Source of the DNA: Moorena sp. SIO3H5
Lineage (GTDB): Bacteria; Cyanobacteriota; Cyanobacteriia; Cyanobacteriales; Coleofasciculaceae
DNA length: 64,000 nucleotides
Reading direction: 5' to 3'
Assembly (NCBI RefSeq): GCF_010692395.1
Contig: NZ_JAAHHS010000001.1
Span: forward strand, 1 to 64,000
Shown here: one piece after another, positions 19,785 to 30,453 of the stretch
Numbering within the stretch: position 1 is the stretch's first letter
Layout: each line of letters starts with the position of its first letter
Position numbers and translations under genes: made by a program
Notes under the pieces: model-generated
Told to the model about the DNA's origin: nothing
Databases searched by the model: none
Seen by the model: only the letters and a program-made list of their open reading frames with translations

Positions 19785-22700
19785 CTAAACTCCTCTTACT
19801 TCAGATACTGGTTTAACGTTAATGGGAAGAGGAATAGTAGGATAATTTTGGTGAATTTTAAGCATAATCTGAATTGAACGGGCTTTATCACCAATAGCCA
19901 TTGTGATGGATTGTCGTGTTAATATTTCTGCTACTATTTTAGCAGCTGCTTGGCTTTTTTGGGCTTCACCTTCTAGAAATGCGAAGACGCGCTGTTTAGC
20001 AATTCGTCCGCGATTAACCCGAGACAAAATACTGATAAAGTAAGGAATTAAGTCTTGCAAACGGTCGGGATTATCTACGGCATACTGTTCTAGATAGTTA
20101 GTAGCAAATAGCTGCATGTCTTGACTGGGATGTTCACTAAATTTGAGGAGATAATCTTGACCATAACTCTGCTGAAATGTACGTAGGACTAAATCCCTCC
20201 CAAATTGACGAACATCATCCCGAGTACTGTCACAAATACTGACCATGACTTCAGGTGTCCAGTCTTGTTCGGTAATTTGTTGGCTAAAGAGTTTAGTAGC
20301 AAATTCTCGGGAATCCTGCCATTTTACTTCTAGTAATCGCACTGCGGCTAACATGTCTTGAGAATTGCTACGGATACGGTTGAGGCTTTGCTCAATCATT
20401 GTCCAAGCGGCTTGACGGACAGATAGTATTTCATGATTGGCTAGTTTAACAATGTCAGGAATTTCTAATTCTAATGCCCAAGTGGTATAGTTAGCTTGGA
20501 GTACTAATCCTGCTAATTCTTGAGGGGCTGATGATTTGGCTTGGAGAAGTTCCATCGCTTTGTCTTTGGTAATGCTAGTCATCCAGCTGGGTAAGTCTTC
20601 TCGTAGCAGTTGGACTAAATCTTGGTGAACACCTTCATGTCTTTCTGGTAGCTGCAATAGGCTAATGATTTCTGTGGCTAGCTGAGTTACAAATTCTGGA
20701 TATAATTGTCCTAAGCGCTGAATTACTGGACGAATACCTTGACGCAAGTGTGGTTGTTGATTGGTTGCGATCGCTAATACTAAGTCGTAGTCTTGTAGCA
20801 ACCTTTGATCGGGAAGTTGACCGAAAATCTGAACCCCAATCCCTTGCACTGACTGATGGGAAGCGTTGAGGAGTGATTCAATTAATTTGGGGGGTAAGTC
20901 AGCAGCAGGAGTTTCGTGATTGAATAGGATTCTTGCTCCCAATTCCTGGATTTCTGGCATGGGGTGTTGGAGCAGATCTAGTACTACTCCCATACCCAAT
21001 GTCCTGAGTTGGGGGGTAAAACCTAGAAGCAGGGTTTGAGCAGTGTCTTTGGCGATATCGGTTTGAGTTGGTTCTAGTTGGAGTACTGCTACAATAATTC
21101 GCCCGATTAATACTTTGGCTGTTGCTTCACTTACTATTGATTGAGTCAGTAACTGACGGGCAAAGGTACGGGTATCGGAGTGTTGACTGATCACTAAAGG
21201 GATGATCAGATGGCTGGCGGTAATCAAATGAGATGGTATTGCTTGTATCCACTGATGGGCTTGAGTACGAGCTGGTGGAAATTGGCAGTTAGCTAAGGCA
21301 AGTAATAAGTCTAGGTTAGGATTGTCAGGATTATCGGAATTATATTTTTGTGTTGCTAGTTCAAAGCCGAGTTGAGCGGTTACTTGGTAGGGTTTGTTAA
21401 CTAGTCTGATTACAGTCTCTGTATCGATTTGATTACAGAATGACTGACATACCTTCAAGGCTTTGGCGGCAAACTGATGAACTTGATGACAGTGGCTTTG
21501 TAATAATAACTGTAGCAGTGCCTCTGGATGTTGCTCCCAAAGTTTAGGAAAGGCTTCTTCTCGGACATCTGGCTCTGGATCACCAGGTTTGTAGTTGTCT
21601 CGACAACGCCATGCCTGGCTGTTGGGCATTAATAGGTAACGGGGACTATTGGTATAGAGAATATGGTTAAAAGTTAAGTAACCAGCATAGCTGTCCCAGT
21701 TGCGAGTGTAGCTGCTGCGAGTCCAGTTGGAGTAGTTCCAGCGATACAAGGTTGATGTTCTGGCGGGCACCCCATCAGAATCAGAATATTGGAGTAATAC
21801 TTCTAGGGCTAGATTGATGTAATTGCGTTCGGCTTTGCCGTGCCGAAGGCAATCGCATTCTTCACCCAATTTCCTGAGAGTCCGCCATACCCGCCGCCGT
21901 AGATAGTCACGAGTAACGTTGCTGTAAGCGCGTTTAGCATCAGGACTACCGAGGTAATTGGCACGGGGAATATATTTGCGACTATTTCTGTCCCAGTAAT
22001 ACTTATGCCAATAAGACTGACGAAACATTGGTCGCTCGGTGTCTAGGCGGTAGGCGATAATGCCAAATACTTCCGCATCTTGTCGATATTCGGCAATTTT
22101 AAATATGTGGCGAATGGCTTTGAAGTAGTTGGGGCGTAGGGGAGCAGTGCGTAATAGGTCTAGTAGTGCTGGACGCACTTGAGCATTATTAATTTGATAT
22201 AGGGTATCGAGGACACCAAAACGAGTATAGTCGTTACTGTCTAGATAGGTAAGTAGGGCATTAGAGAAGTCAGCAGGATTATCGGTTTTGATATGGGATT
22301 GTAATTCGGCAGGCAATTGCTCTATCTGTTGAGAGCGCAACCGTTCTTGAGTTGATGGATCACAGAGTTTCATCCAGGCTTCCCAAGCAATCCCCTTGAC
22401 AAAGTCTGGAGTTGAAGGGGTTTCATACAAGCGTTGGAGGTGAGGAATTACATGCTCATCACCACACCATCCTAAAGCCCAAGCAATGCAGTAGTCTTTT
22501 AAGGGTTGATCAGTGCCAATTAGGGGGATAATTAAGGGCGTAGCTTCAGGAATTTTAAGTTCTCCAGCCCGCCATATCGCTCGGGTTTGGGACCATTTAC
22601 TAGACCCTTTACTACTATGTGGATTTGCGTTCGGCTCTGCCGTGCCAAAAGCGATCGGCTCTGCCGCGCCAAAGGCGATCGCGTTGAGAATGGCTTGATG

Positions 22701-23030
22701 GCGTGGGTCTTTGGTAACTAGGTTACTAGTAGTTAAGTTACTGCTATTTAAGTCATTAACCTCTTGTTGAGTCTGACTACTTGATGGCTCAGTTACATCT
22801 TGATAGCCTTTCTTGAGTTTTGAGCTAACTAACTGATCAAAGACTTGTTGTGCTTTAGCCAAAGCTACCGGCTGAGCAGTTTTTGAACTTTCTTTCAAGG
22901 TCTTGCCACGGCGTCCATAGCGGAAGTTAACGATATACTGCTCGTTACCGAGATCACACAGATCGACTTCGTAGATTTTATCTGAGTTATCAGCTTGATA
23001 ATGGAGCGTAGTGCGTTTGATCAGTTTCAT
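19785..23030 (-). CDS. WGR domain protein with HEAT-like repeats
   Basis: N-terminal LHYQADNSDKIYEVDLCDLGNEQYIVNFRYGRRGKTLKES (WGR-type, with RYGRRG); remainder helical-repeat rich. Confidence 0.85.
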   Translation of the reverse strand: MKLIKRTTLHYQADNSDKIYEVDLCDLGNEQYIVNFRYGRRGKTLKESSKTAQPVALAKAQQVFDQLVSSKLKKGYQDVTEPSSSQTQQEVNDLNSSNLTTSNLVTKDPRHQAILNAIAFGAAEPIAFGTAEPNANPHSSKGSSKWSQTRAIWRAGELKIPEATPLIIPLIGTDQPLKDYCIAWALGWCGDEHVIPHLQRLYETPSTPDFVKGIAWEAWMKLCDPSTQERLRSQQIEQLPAELQSHIKTDNPADFSNALLTYLDSNDYTRFGVLDTLYQINNAQVRPALLDLLRTAPLRPNYFKAIRHIFKIAEYRQDAEVFGIIAYRLDTERPMFRQSYWHKYYWDRNSRKYIPRANYLGSPDAKRAYSNVTRDYLRRRVWRTLRKLGEECDCLRHGKAERNYINLALEVLLQYSDSDGVPARTSTLYRWNYSNWTRSSYTRNWDSYAGYLTFNHILYTNSPRYLLMPNSQAWRCRDNYKPGDPEPDVREEAFPKLWEQHPEALLQLLLQSHCHQVHQFAAKALKVCQSFCNQIDTETVIRLVNKPYQVTAQLGFELATQKYNSDNPDNPNLDLLLALANCQFPPARTQAHQWIQAIPSHLITASHLIIPLVISQHSDTRTFARQLLTQSIVSEATAKVLIGRIIVAVLQLEPTQTDIAKDTAQTLLLGFTPQLRTLGMGVVLDLLQHPMPEIQELGARILFNHETPAADLPPKLIESLLNASHQSVQGIGVQIFGQLPDQRLLQDYDLVLAIATNQQPHLRQGIRPVIQRLGQLYPEFVTQLATEIISLLQLPERHEGVHQDLVQLLREDLPSWMTSITKDKAMELLQAKSSAPQELAGLVLQANYTTWALELEIPDIVKLANHEILSVRQAAWTMIEQSLNRIRSNSQDMLAAVRLLEVKWQDSREFATKLFSQQITEQDWTPEVMVSICDSTRDDVRQFGRDLVLRTFQQSYGQDYLLKFSEHPSQDMQLFATNYLEQYAVDNPDRLQDLIPYFISILSRVNRGRIAKQRVFAFLEGEAQKSQAAAKIVAEILTRQSITMAIGDKARSIQIMLKIHQNYPTIPLPINVKPVSEVRGV
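22622..22690. repeat. Interspersed HIP1-containing repeat inside the WGR coding sequence
   Basis: gcgttcggctctgccgtgccaaaagcgatcggctctgccgcgccaaaggcgatcgcg; related copy at 21825-21858. Confidence 0.85.
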
Positions 23031-23222
23031 AGGACATCAGGGAAAACCCAGTTAGAAGTAGAAACGCCTGTCATTACCACCATATTAAAAAAATTATCTA
23101 GTCGCTCCCTTTCCCCAATCCTAAAGCTATCGTAAATAAAAGCAAGGTAAGCCCAGCCTAACCGAAAGGATTAAAACTTGCCCATTGCTGCCTAGCTTAA
23201 TTGTGATGTAGCCGATAGATTA

Positions 23223-25019
23223 ATGAGCAATTTTCCAGACTTATCCAGTCACCATTTCAAAGTGATCAGGGAATTGGGTCATAATCGCGCTGGTGGGAGA
23301 GTGACCTACCTAGCCCGAAACCAGGTCAATCACCAATTGGTAGTGATCAAGCAGTTTCAGTTTGCTCAACGCAACAGTAACTGGTCAGACTATGAGAGCA
23401 TAGAAGGGGAAATTCAAGTGTTGCGGGGACTGAATCATCCCGGTATCCCCCGTTACTTAGGGTCATTTCAAACCACTAGGGGCTGTTGTTTGGTACAGGA
23501 ATACAAACATGCTCCTTCCCTGGCTGTACTTCGTAGTTTTGACCCGGAGGAGATTAAGCAAATCGCGGTTGGGTTACTCAACATTCTGGTTTACCTACAA
23601 CATCGGATTCCTCCGATCATTCATCGAGATATCAAACCCGAAAATATCTTAGTAGATGAGACGATCAATGTTTTTTTGGTAGACTTCGGCTTAGCTCGGA
23701 TTGGTGATAGTGAACTAGCGGTGAGTAGTGTAGCCAAAGGCACTATTGGGTTTATGGCTCCGGAACAGTTATTTGATAAAGCCCTAAGTAAAGCGTCAGA
23801 CTTATATGGGTTAGGAGCGACGTTGATTTGTTTACTCACTGGTACTCGATCGACTACCATTAATACTTTAATTGATGAAGACTATTGTCTCAATTTTCAG
23901 CATCGTCTACCTCAAGTAAGTTTGAGTTGGCTGCAGTGGCTGCAAAGAATGGTAGAGCTGAAACCTAAGGACCGTTTTCCTGATGCTGAAACGGCTTTAG
24001 AAGCTCTCAAGCCAATTTACGTTATCCGGATTCCAGAGGCAAAACTCTCCCAACCGTATCTAGAGTTGAGAGCTAAAAAATTAGGGGAAAAACTAACAAA
24101 AACTATTACGATTTGTAACACAGTTCCAGACACAGCCTTAGAAAGCCGCTGGCAAATTGCTCCCCATGTCAGTGACCAAGCCCACACTCCCTACTTCCAT
24201 GACTGGATTCGATTGGACACAGCTGATGTTAATGGGAATGAAGGGTTGTGCCAAATTACGATAGATACCAGTAAGCTGATGGCAGACCAAACCTATGAGC
24301 GAGAGGTATTAATTCACACTAATGCTGAACAGTCAACTCAGGTTTTACCCCTGAAAATCCATACTGCTCCGGTACCAATTGCCACGAAAAAACTTCCCTA
24401 TCTATCCCTAGCGCTATTGATTGGCTTAGCTACTACAGCTACGTGGGTAGAAACTACGGCTTGGGAGGGAATTGTGAGTAACAGTGGCACCATCGGGATT
24501 GCGATCGCTACTTTTGTCTCAGTCTTGGTGGCAATGCTAGGATTGACTGCGGCTGTGACATCTGGGGTGATTTCGAAACTGGTAGCAAGAGTCAGAGCCA
24601 GGTTTAGTATTCCGTTAAAGGCGATGGATACCGTAGCAGCAGTGTTTTTTGCTGGAGTAGCAGCCCTGTTGGTAGCTGGATTTGGTGCCAAGTTTCGCGC
24701 TACGGATAGCGCAATTGCTACCTTTGCAGCAGTGGATGCAGTAGTGTTTATGGCAGCCTTTGAAGGAGAAGGAGTCGCTCAAAGCTGCCGAAAGCGTGGG
24801 TTTAGTAAAATTTTAGCCCTAGGAGTGCCTGTGTTATCGGTAGCCTTGGGCATTAGTTTAGGTATCGGCTTGAAGCTGGGATTTTTAAATATCTTGGTAC
24901 TGATCGCGATTTTAGTTACAGCAGTTCCCTTAGGTGTGATGATTCTCTATCCGCCATTAGAGCGTCTGCGGCAAGTCAAAACCTATCGGAAATTAGAGAG
25001 AAATTTGATCAAGCCTTAA
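23223..25019 (+). CDS. Serine/threonine protein kinase with C-terminal multi-pass membrane domain
   Basis: IIHRDIKPENILV, VDFGLARIG, GTIGFMAPEQL; several C-terminal hydrophobic helices. Confidence 0.93.
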   Translation: MSNFPDLSSHHFKVIRELGHNRAGGRVTYLARNQVNHQLVVIKQFQFAQRNSNWSDYESIEGEIQVLRGLNHPGIPRYLGSFQTTRGCCLVQEYKHAPSLAVLRSFDPEEIKQIAVGLLNILVYLQHRIPPIIHRDIKPENILVDETINVFLVDFGLARIGDSELAVSSVAKGTIGFMAPEQLFDKALSKASDLYGLGATLICLLTGTRSTTINTLIDEDYCLNFQHRLPQVSLSWLQWLQRMVELKPKDRFPDAETALEALKPIYVIRIPEAKLSQPYLELRAKKLGEKLTKTITICNTVPDTALESRWQIAPHVSDQAHTPYFHDWIRLDTADVNGNEGLCQITIDTSKLMADQTYEREVLIHTNAEQSTQVLPLKIHTAPVPIATKKLPYLSLALLIGLATTATWVETTAWEGIVSNSGTIGIAIATFVSVLVAMLGLTAAVTSGVISKLVARVRARFSIPLKAMDTVAAVFFAGVAALLVAGFGAKFRATDSAIATFAAVDAVVFMAAFEGEGVAQSCRKRGFSKILALGVPVLSVALGISLGIGLKLGFLNILVLIAILVTAVPLGVMILYPPLERLRQVKTYRKLERNLIKP

Positions 25020-25486
25020 AGGGTATTTATTTGCAGGAGCGATCGCGCTACTGCTTCCACTCAGTTTTTTGTGAACGCAACAAAATAATAGATTGGGACT
25101 ATCTTTTATTTGTGAGACTATGCTTTTACGACAACGTTCAACAATGTGTAACAATTAACATTCAACCACGCAAGGTGTTTAATCCTTTGGCTTTGGAGTA
25201 ACAGGTTTTATTAAAGTAGAAATCCCCTAGCAGCTGATCGGCCTTTGATGATTTAAAACATGCTGTATCAGCACGGTCTGCACTCAGGACTTATCGAATT
25301 TTTCACAGGCTGAGAATACACTGATTCATGATTACCATAGATCATTAATCGTTCTCATTTCTGCCTGGGTGTCATTTATTCAATTGAAAATCACTTACGT
25401 GCAACCAACTGTAAATAAATATACTAAACCCGGTAGACAGGAGAGCAATTGTTAGGACAAGATTATTTAGTTCAGAATATTGTCAA

Positions 25487-26473
25487 ATGTCTGTTGTTTC
25501 TACGGTCAGGGTTATTGTGCCCGGTACTACCGCTAATCTAGGACCAGGTTTCGATTGCATAGGCGCAGCGTTAACTGTGTATAACCAGTTTAAAGTCACT
25601 CGCCTGGAATCGGTAAATTCTGGATCAGTCAAGCTTAAGATTGACGTTACTGGTGTGGAAGCCAACAAGGTTAGTAGAGATGAGAGTAATCTTGTCTATC
25701 GAGCCTTTGCAACATTATATGATCGTCTGGGGAAAACTCCGCCTGCGGTACACCTAGAGATTGATTTAGGGGTGCCTCTGGCACGAGGATTGGGGAGTTC
25801 GGCCACAGCGATTGTTGGAGGATTGATTGCTGCAAATCAGTTAGCGGGTAAACCTCTTTCTCAGCAGGAGGTAATGGAGTTAGCGATCGCAATTGAGGGG
25901 CATCCTGATAATGTGGTTCCAGCGCTTTTGGGGGGATGTCGTTTGACCGGTCGAGGTTTGGCTATAAAACCCCAAAGACCCCAAGGACAAGAAGCAAGAG
26001 AACAGGATTGGGTAGTTTGTGATGTTGGTTGGTCTTCTGATCTGGTCCCAGTGGTGGCAATTCCAGATTTCGAGCTTTCAACACAGGAGGCACGGCAGGT
26101 GTTGCCTGATAGCTACAGCCGTGCTGATGCAGTTTTGAATGTGGCCAGTTTGGGGTTGTTGTTGCGAGGTTTGGAGTCTGGTAAGGGGGATTGGATACGG
26201 GTCGGTTTGCAAGACCGGATACATCAGCCTTATCGCCAAAAGCTGATTCCTGGTTATGACGCTGTGGAGGCGGCAGCTTTGGATGCTGGAGCTTATGGCA
26301 TGGTGATTAGTGGGGCTGGTCCTACTTTGTTGGCTTTGGTGAATGAGTCAAAAGCACCAGCAGTTCAGGAGGCAATGGCGGTAGCTTGGACCGATGCCGG
26401 GATTGAGGCTCAAGTGCGATCGCTTTCTTTAGATTCCCAAGGCACCAAGATTGCTCTGGAATTAAGTAGCTAA
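25487..26473 (+). CDS. thrB: Homoserine kinase
   Basis: VIVPGTTANLGPGFDCIGAAL, PLARGLGSSATAIVGGLIAAN, EGHPDNVVPALLGG. Confidence 0.95.
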   Translation: MSVVSTVRVIVPGTTANLGPGFDCIGAALTVYNQFKVTRLESVNSGSVKLKIDVTGVEANKVSRDESNLVYRAFATLYDRLGKTPPAVHLEIDLGVPLARGLGSSATAIVGGLIAANQLAGKPLSQQEVMELAIAIEGHPDNVVPALLGGCRLTGRGLAIKPQRPQGQEAREQDWVVCDVGWSSDLVPVVAIPDFELSTQEARQVLPDSYSRADAVLNVASLGLLLRGLESGKGDWIRVGLQDRIHQPYRQKLIPGYDAVEAAALDAGAYGMVISGAGPTLLALVNESKAPAVQEAMAVAWTDAGIEAQVRSLSLDSQGTKIALELSS

Positions 26474-26604
26474 TACCACATCCGATGGTATGACCCCCTG
26501 CTGGTTATAGTTGGTAATTGCTTCTGATTACCAAAAATCTACCATATAGCATATTGCTTCTGGGTTTGACCCAATTTAACCTATATTTTTAATAATTCTT
26601 TACT

Positions 26605-26640
26605 TTTTTTGGTAGCAATTGTTACCAAAAAATTTTTTTT
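26605..26640. terminator. A/T-rich palindrome between thrB and ndhD (possible terminator)
   Basis: TTTTTTGGTA-gcaattgt-TACCAAAAAA followed by tttttttt. Confidence 0.45.
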
Positions 26641-26725
26641 GTGTTTTTTTGGCAAATACCCTTTGCAATTCTTAACTTTAGTTAATATACTGAAACTAGA
26701 AGCCAATAGGTATTTATTCTTAGCT

Positions 26726-28339
26726 ATGGTCTCCGTAAATTTTCCTTGGATAACGACGATTATTCTGCTGCCCCTAGTGGCATCTCTGCTGATTCCGATC
26801 ATTCCCAGCAAGTGGCTGAGCATGATTCGTTGGTATGCCCTAGGTGTAGCCGTTCTGGATTTGGTCCTAATCATCTATGGGTTTTGGCATCATTACGATT
26901 TCCGAAACTCCGATTTTCAGCTCAGGGAAAGTTATACGTGGATACCCCAGCTTGGCATTAGTTGGTCTGTAGCAGTCGATGGCTTATCGATGCCTCTGAT
27001 TGTGTTAAGTGGCTTAGTCACTACCTTAGCTATAGTTGCGGCTTGGAAGATTAACCATAAACCGCGTTTGTTTTACTGCTTGATGCTGTTCATGTATAGC
27101 GCCCAGATCGGGGTGTTTGCAGCTCAAGATTTAGTGTTGTTTTTCCTAATGTGGGAATTAGAGTTGCTGCCAGTGTACTTGCTCATTTCTATATGGGGAG
27201 GAAAACAACGCTTCTACGCCGCAACCAAATTTATTCTTTACACAGCAGCAGGTTCAGTTTTTATCCTGGTCGCCGCGCTAATGATGGCGTTTGCTGGAGA
27301 TACAGTGACCTTTGACATGCAAACCCTAGGGAATCGGAATTACCCGATAGCTTTGGAACTAGTAGCTTATGCGGGTTTCTTAATTGCCTATGGTGTCAAG
27401 TTGCCGATTTTTCCGCTACATACCTGGTTACCAGATGCACACAGCCAAGCTTCTGCTCCAGTCTCGATGATATTAGCTGGGGTCTTATTGAAAATGGGTG
27501 GGTATGGACTGATGCGCATGAATCTAGAAATGCTTCCTCATGCCCATACTTACTTCGCACCAGTGCTAGCAGTATTAGGTGTGGTCAATATTATCTACGG
27601 TGCTTTGCTTGCTTTTAGCCAAGACAATCTCAAACGACGACTAGCTTACTCGTCAATTTCCCACATGGGTTTTGTGTTGGTTGGCATTGCTTCGTTCACT
27701 GAATTAGGAATGAATGGAGCTATCTTACAAATGCTTTCCCATGGGTTAATCGCTGCTGCCTTATTCTTCCTATCTGGTGTCACCTATGAGCGTACTCATA
27801 CCCTAGCGATGGCAAAAATGGGAGGAATGGCGAAAGAAATGCCCAAAGCATTTGCCCTCTTCACTGCTGGTTCCATGGCATCCCTAGCCTTACCAGGAAT
27901 GAGTGGTTTTGTGGGTGAGTTGTCAGTCTTTCTTGGAGTCACCACTAGCAGTGTATACAGCTCGTCTTTCAAAGTCGTCATCGTTCTGTTAGCCGCAGTG
28001 GGATTAATCCTAACTCCGATTTATCTGCTTTCACTGCTGAGACAGGTATTTTTCGGTAAAAATAACTCTGGATTAGTTATTGAGAAATACTTAGGAGATG
28101 CCAAGCCTCGCGAAATTTTCGTTACCGCTTGTCTGTTAATCCCTATTATTGGCATCGGTCTTTATCCGAAGCTAGTCACTCAAACCTATGATGTGAAAAC
28201 TGTAGCGGTTGCTGCTCAAATGCGCCAATCCTTACCAGTGATTGTTCAAGAGGAATCACCTCTATACTCTGGTACCTTCACAGCACCACAGTTAGCTAAC
28301 ACAAAGGCTCAACCTATTCTTGGGGTTACCCAGTATTGA
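26726..28339 (+). CDS. ndhD: NAD(P)H-quinone oxidoreductase chain 4 (NdhD)
   Basis: [26 protein letters not shown] start and [38 protein letters not shown]; the ATG at 26726 is preferred over the longer ORF start. Confidence 0.95.
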   Translation: MVSVNFPWITTIILLPLVASLLIPIIPSKWLSMIRWYALGVAVLDLVLIIYGFWHHYDFRNSDFQLRESYTWIPQLGISWSVAVDGLSMPLIVLSGLVTTLAIVAAWKINHKPRLFYCLMLFMYSAQIGVFAAQDLVLFFLMWELELLPVYLLISIWGGKQRFYAATKFILYTAAGSVFILVAALMMAFAGDTVTFDMQTLGNRNYPIALELVAYAGFLIAYGVKLPIFPLHTWLPDAHSQASAPVSMILAGVLLKMGGYGLMRMNLEMLPHAHTYFAPVLAVLGVVNIIYGALLAFSQDNLKRRLAYSSISHMGFVLVGIASFTELGMNGAILQMLSHGLIAAALFFLSGVTYERTHTLAMAKMGGMAKEMPKAFALFTAGSMASLALPGMSGFVGELSVFLGVTTSSVYSSSFKVVIVLLAAVGLILTPIYLLSLLRQVFFGKNNSGLVIEKYLGDAKPREIFVTACLLIPIIGIGLYPKLVTQTYDVKTVAVAAQMRQSLPVIVQEESPLYSGTFTAPQLANTKAQPILGVTQY

Positions 28340-28395
28340 TTAGTTCCTGTTTCCAATTAGCGGGAGTTAAACAAAAAGAACGCCCCAAACAAAGT

Positions 28396-28493
28396 AGGAG
28401 CATCTCACTTTGGAAGAAAAATACCGCAAATAGCTTTATCATCGTGATTCTACCGCCAAAATAAAACGATATATTTGCCAAAATGAGATGCTC
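28396..28493. repeat. MITE-like imperfect inverted repeat
   Basis: ggagcatctcactttgg at the left versus ccaaaatgagatgctcc at the right (16 of 17 complementary). Confidence 0.6.
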
Positions 28494-28577
28494 CCAACAA
28501 AATGGGAGCATCTTACTGTTTTAAGGCAAAGGGCGAGTGTGGGAAACCTCCTGTTCCGTTGCTGAATCAATAATGTT

Positions 28578-28895
28578 TTGGAAGAAGTTCTCTTAGAAAA
28601 GTATCATTCCCACACGGAAAAATGCGCGAGTTGTCGTGGGGCTTTAGGGAACTTGCAACGGTTAAGGCTGGGATTAGCTGTAGGGACTGGACTGGTTTGG
28701 GTATTGCTTCCGTTACTGGTATTGCTCCACCCTGGCGTATCTATTGTTACTGTTATTATTTTGACTGTAGCTGTTTTCATGAGTGGGGTAGTTTGGTTGC
28801 TTTTGGGTAAGTTAGAGCGGCAATTTTATCAAGGAAGGGAAATTCCACCCCGTAATTGGCCAGAGAAAGTTGACAAGGAGGCGAAGCCTAGATGA
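28578..28895 (+). pseudogene. C-terminal remnant of a pheophorbide-a-oxygenase-like Rieske protein
   Basis: EEVLLEKYHSHTEKCASCRGALGNLQRLRLGL followed by two TM segments resembles the CxxC-containing C-terminus of PaO/Tic55-like Rieske proteins; no Rieske domain upstream and an in-frame stop just before. Confidence 0.6.
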
Positions 28896-29452
28896 ATGTG
28901 ACTCTTACCATTAATGGTGAACAGCAAATGCTCACCATTGAACCCCGTGTAACACTCCTAGATGCTCTGCGTGAATATTTGGGATTAGTCGGGAGTAAAA
29001 AGGGGTGCGATCATGGACAATGTGGAGCCTGTACTGTTTTAATTGATGGTCAGCGAGTTTATTCCTGTCTCACTTTGGCAGTCATGCAAGAAGGTAAGGA
29101 AATTGTTACCGTTGAAGGTTTGGCAACAGGGGATACTCTCCATCCGGTGCAGGAGGCATTTATTGACAATGATGGCTTCCAATGCGGCTATTGTACCCCA
29201 GGGCAAATTTGCGCTTCTGTGGCTCTTTTGGAGGAAGTTAAACGGGGTTGTGTTAGCGCGGTAACACCAGATTTGCATAGTCCTCCACAACTAGCTGAAC
29301 TCTCCGAGGCGGAAATTAAGGAACGACTGAGTGGGAATCTCTGCCGATGCAGTGCTTACAATGGTATTGTGGCAGCCGTACAGCAGGTAATTGGACAAAA
29401 ACCACCATACCCTGTGGCAGCGGTGATGGTCAGTGAATCTGGAAATAACTAA
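28892..29452 (+). CDS. (2Fe-2S) subunit of xanthine dehydrogenase/aldehyde oxidoreductase family
   Basis: GCDHGQCGACTVLIDG and CGYCTPGQICA...LSGNLCRCSAYNGI. Confidence 0.95.
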   Translation: MNVTLTINGEQQMLTIEPRVTLLDALREYLGLVGSKKGCDHGQCGACTVLIDGQRVYSCLTLAVMQEGKEIVTVEGLATGDTLHPVQEAFIDNDGFQCGYCTPGQICASVALLEEVKRGCVSAVTPDLHSPPQLAELSEAEIKERLSGNLCRCSAYNGIVAAVQQVIGQKPPYPVAAVMVSESGNN

Positions 29453-29457
29453 GCATC

Positions 29458-30453
29458 ATGAAGAACTTCACCTATACCCGTGCCACGTCCTTGTCAGATG
29501 CCGTAAACCAGGCAGTTGCTGACCAAAACTCCATGTTTATTGCTGGTGGAACTAATTTAGTTGACCGTCTGAAAGTATTCTTAGATCAGCCATCGCAACT
29601 GATTGATATCTCTCGGTTACAGATGCATAACATTGAACCGATGGCTGATGGTAGTCTGCGTCTGGGAGCGCTAGTTAGTAATACAGCAGTGGCAGACAAT
29701 AGTGATATTCGCCGCAACTATCCCATGTTAGCTAGGGCAATTATATCTGGCGCATCTCAGCAAATTCGCAACATGGCTACAGTGGGGGGAAACCTGGTGC
29801 AACGTACCCGTTGTCCCTATTATTACGATACCGCCTTTCCTTGTAATAAACGGCAACCAGGGACAGGCTGCCCCGCAATCACGGGAATTAACCGTTCTCA
29901 TGCCATCCTTGGTGCCAGCGAGCAGTGTGTAGCAGTCCACCCGTCAGATATGTGTGTTGCCCTAGCGGCATTGGATGCGGTGGTGGAAGTAGCAAGTGCC
30001 CAAGGGCAAAGGCAGATACCTTTTACAGATTTCCACCGTCTACCGGGAAATACACCCCAGCAAGACACCAATTTAGAACCAGGGGAGTTAATTACGGCTG
30101 TGATTCTGCCGACCTTATCCTTTGGGAAATCTGGGGTTTATTTGAAAATACGCGATCGCGCTTCCTATTCCTTTGCTTTAATTTCCGTGGCGGCGGCGGT
30201 AAACTTGCAAGGGGAGCAAATCCAAGCTGCACGTTTGGCAATGGGTGGGGTAGCACACAAGCCTTGGCGAGCAACAGCAGCAGAAGAGTTTTTGATTGGT
30301 AAGTCGGCGGATGTAGCAACATTTACCGAGGCTGCAGAAATTGCCTTGGACTTAGCCAAACCTTTAACTCACAACAGTTATAAAGTCGAACTGGCAAAAC
30401 GGGCGATTCGTCGCGCCCTCATGGTTTCTGCTCAAGGAGGAGGGGTAGCATGA
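29458..30453 (+). CDS. FAD-binding subunit of xanthine dehydrogenase/aldehyde oxidoreductase family (PaoB-like)
   Basis: MFIAGGTNLVDRLK, RNMATVGGNLVQRTRCPYYYDTAFPCNKRQPGTGCPAI (extra Cys cluster), MCVALAALDAVV. Confidence 0.93.
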   Translation: MKNFTYTRATSLSDAVNQAVADQNSMFIAGGTNLVDRLKVFLDQPSQLIDISRLQMHNIEPMADGSLRLGALVSNTAVADNSDIRRNYPMLARAIISGASQQIRNMATVGGNLVQRTRCPYYYDTAFPCNKRQPGTGCPAITGINRSHAILGASEQCVAVHPSDMCVALAALDAVVEVASAQGQRQIPFTDFHRLPGNTPQQDTNLEPGELITAVILPTLSFGKSGVYLKIRDRASYSFALISVAAAVNLQGEQIQAARLAMGGVAHKPWRATAAEEFLIGKSADVATFTEAAEIALDLAKPLTHNSYKVELAKRAIRRALMVSAQGGGVA

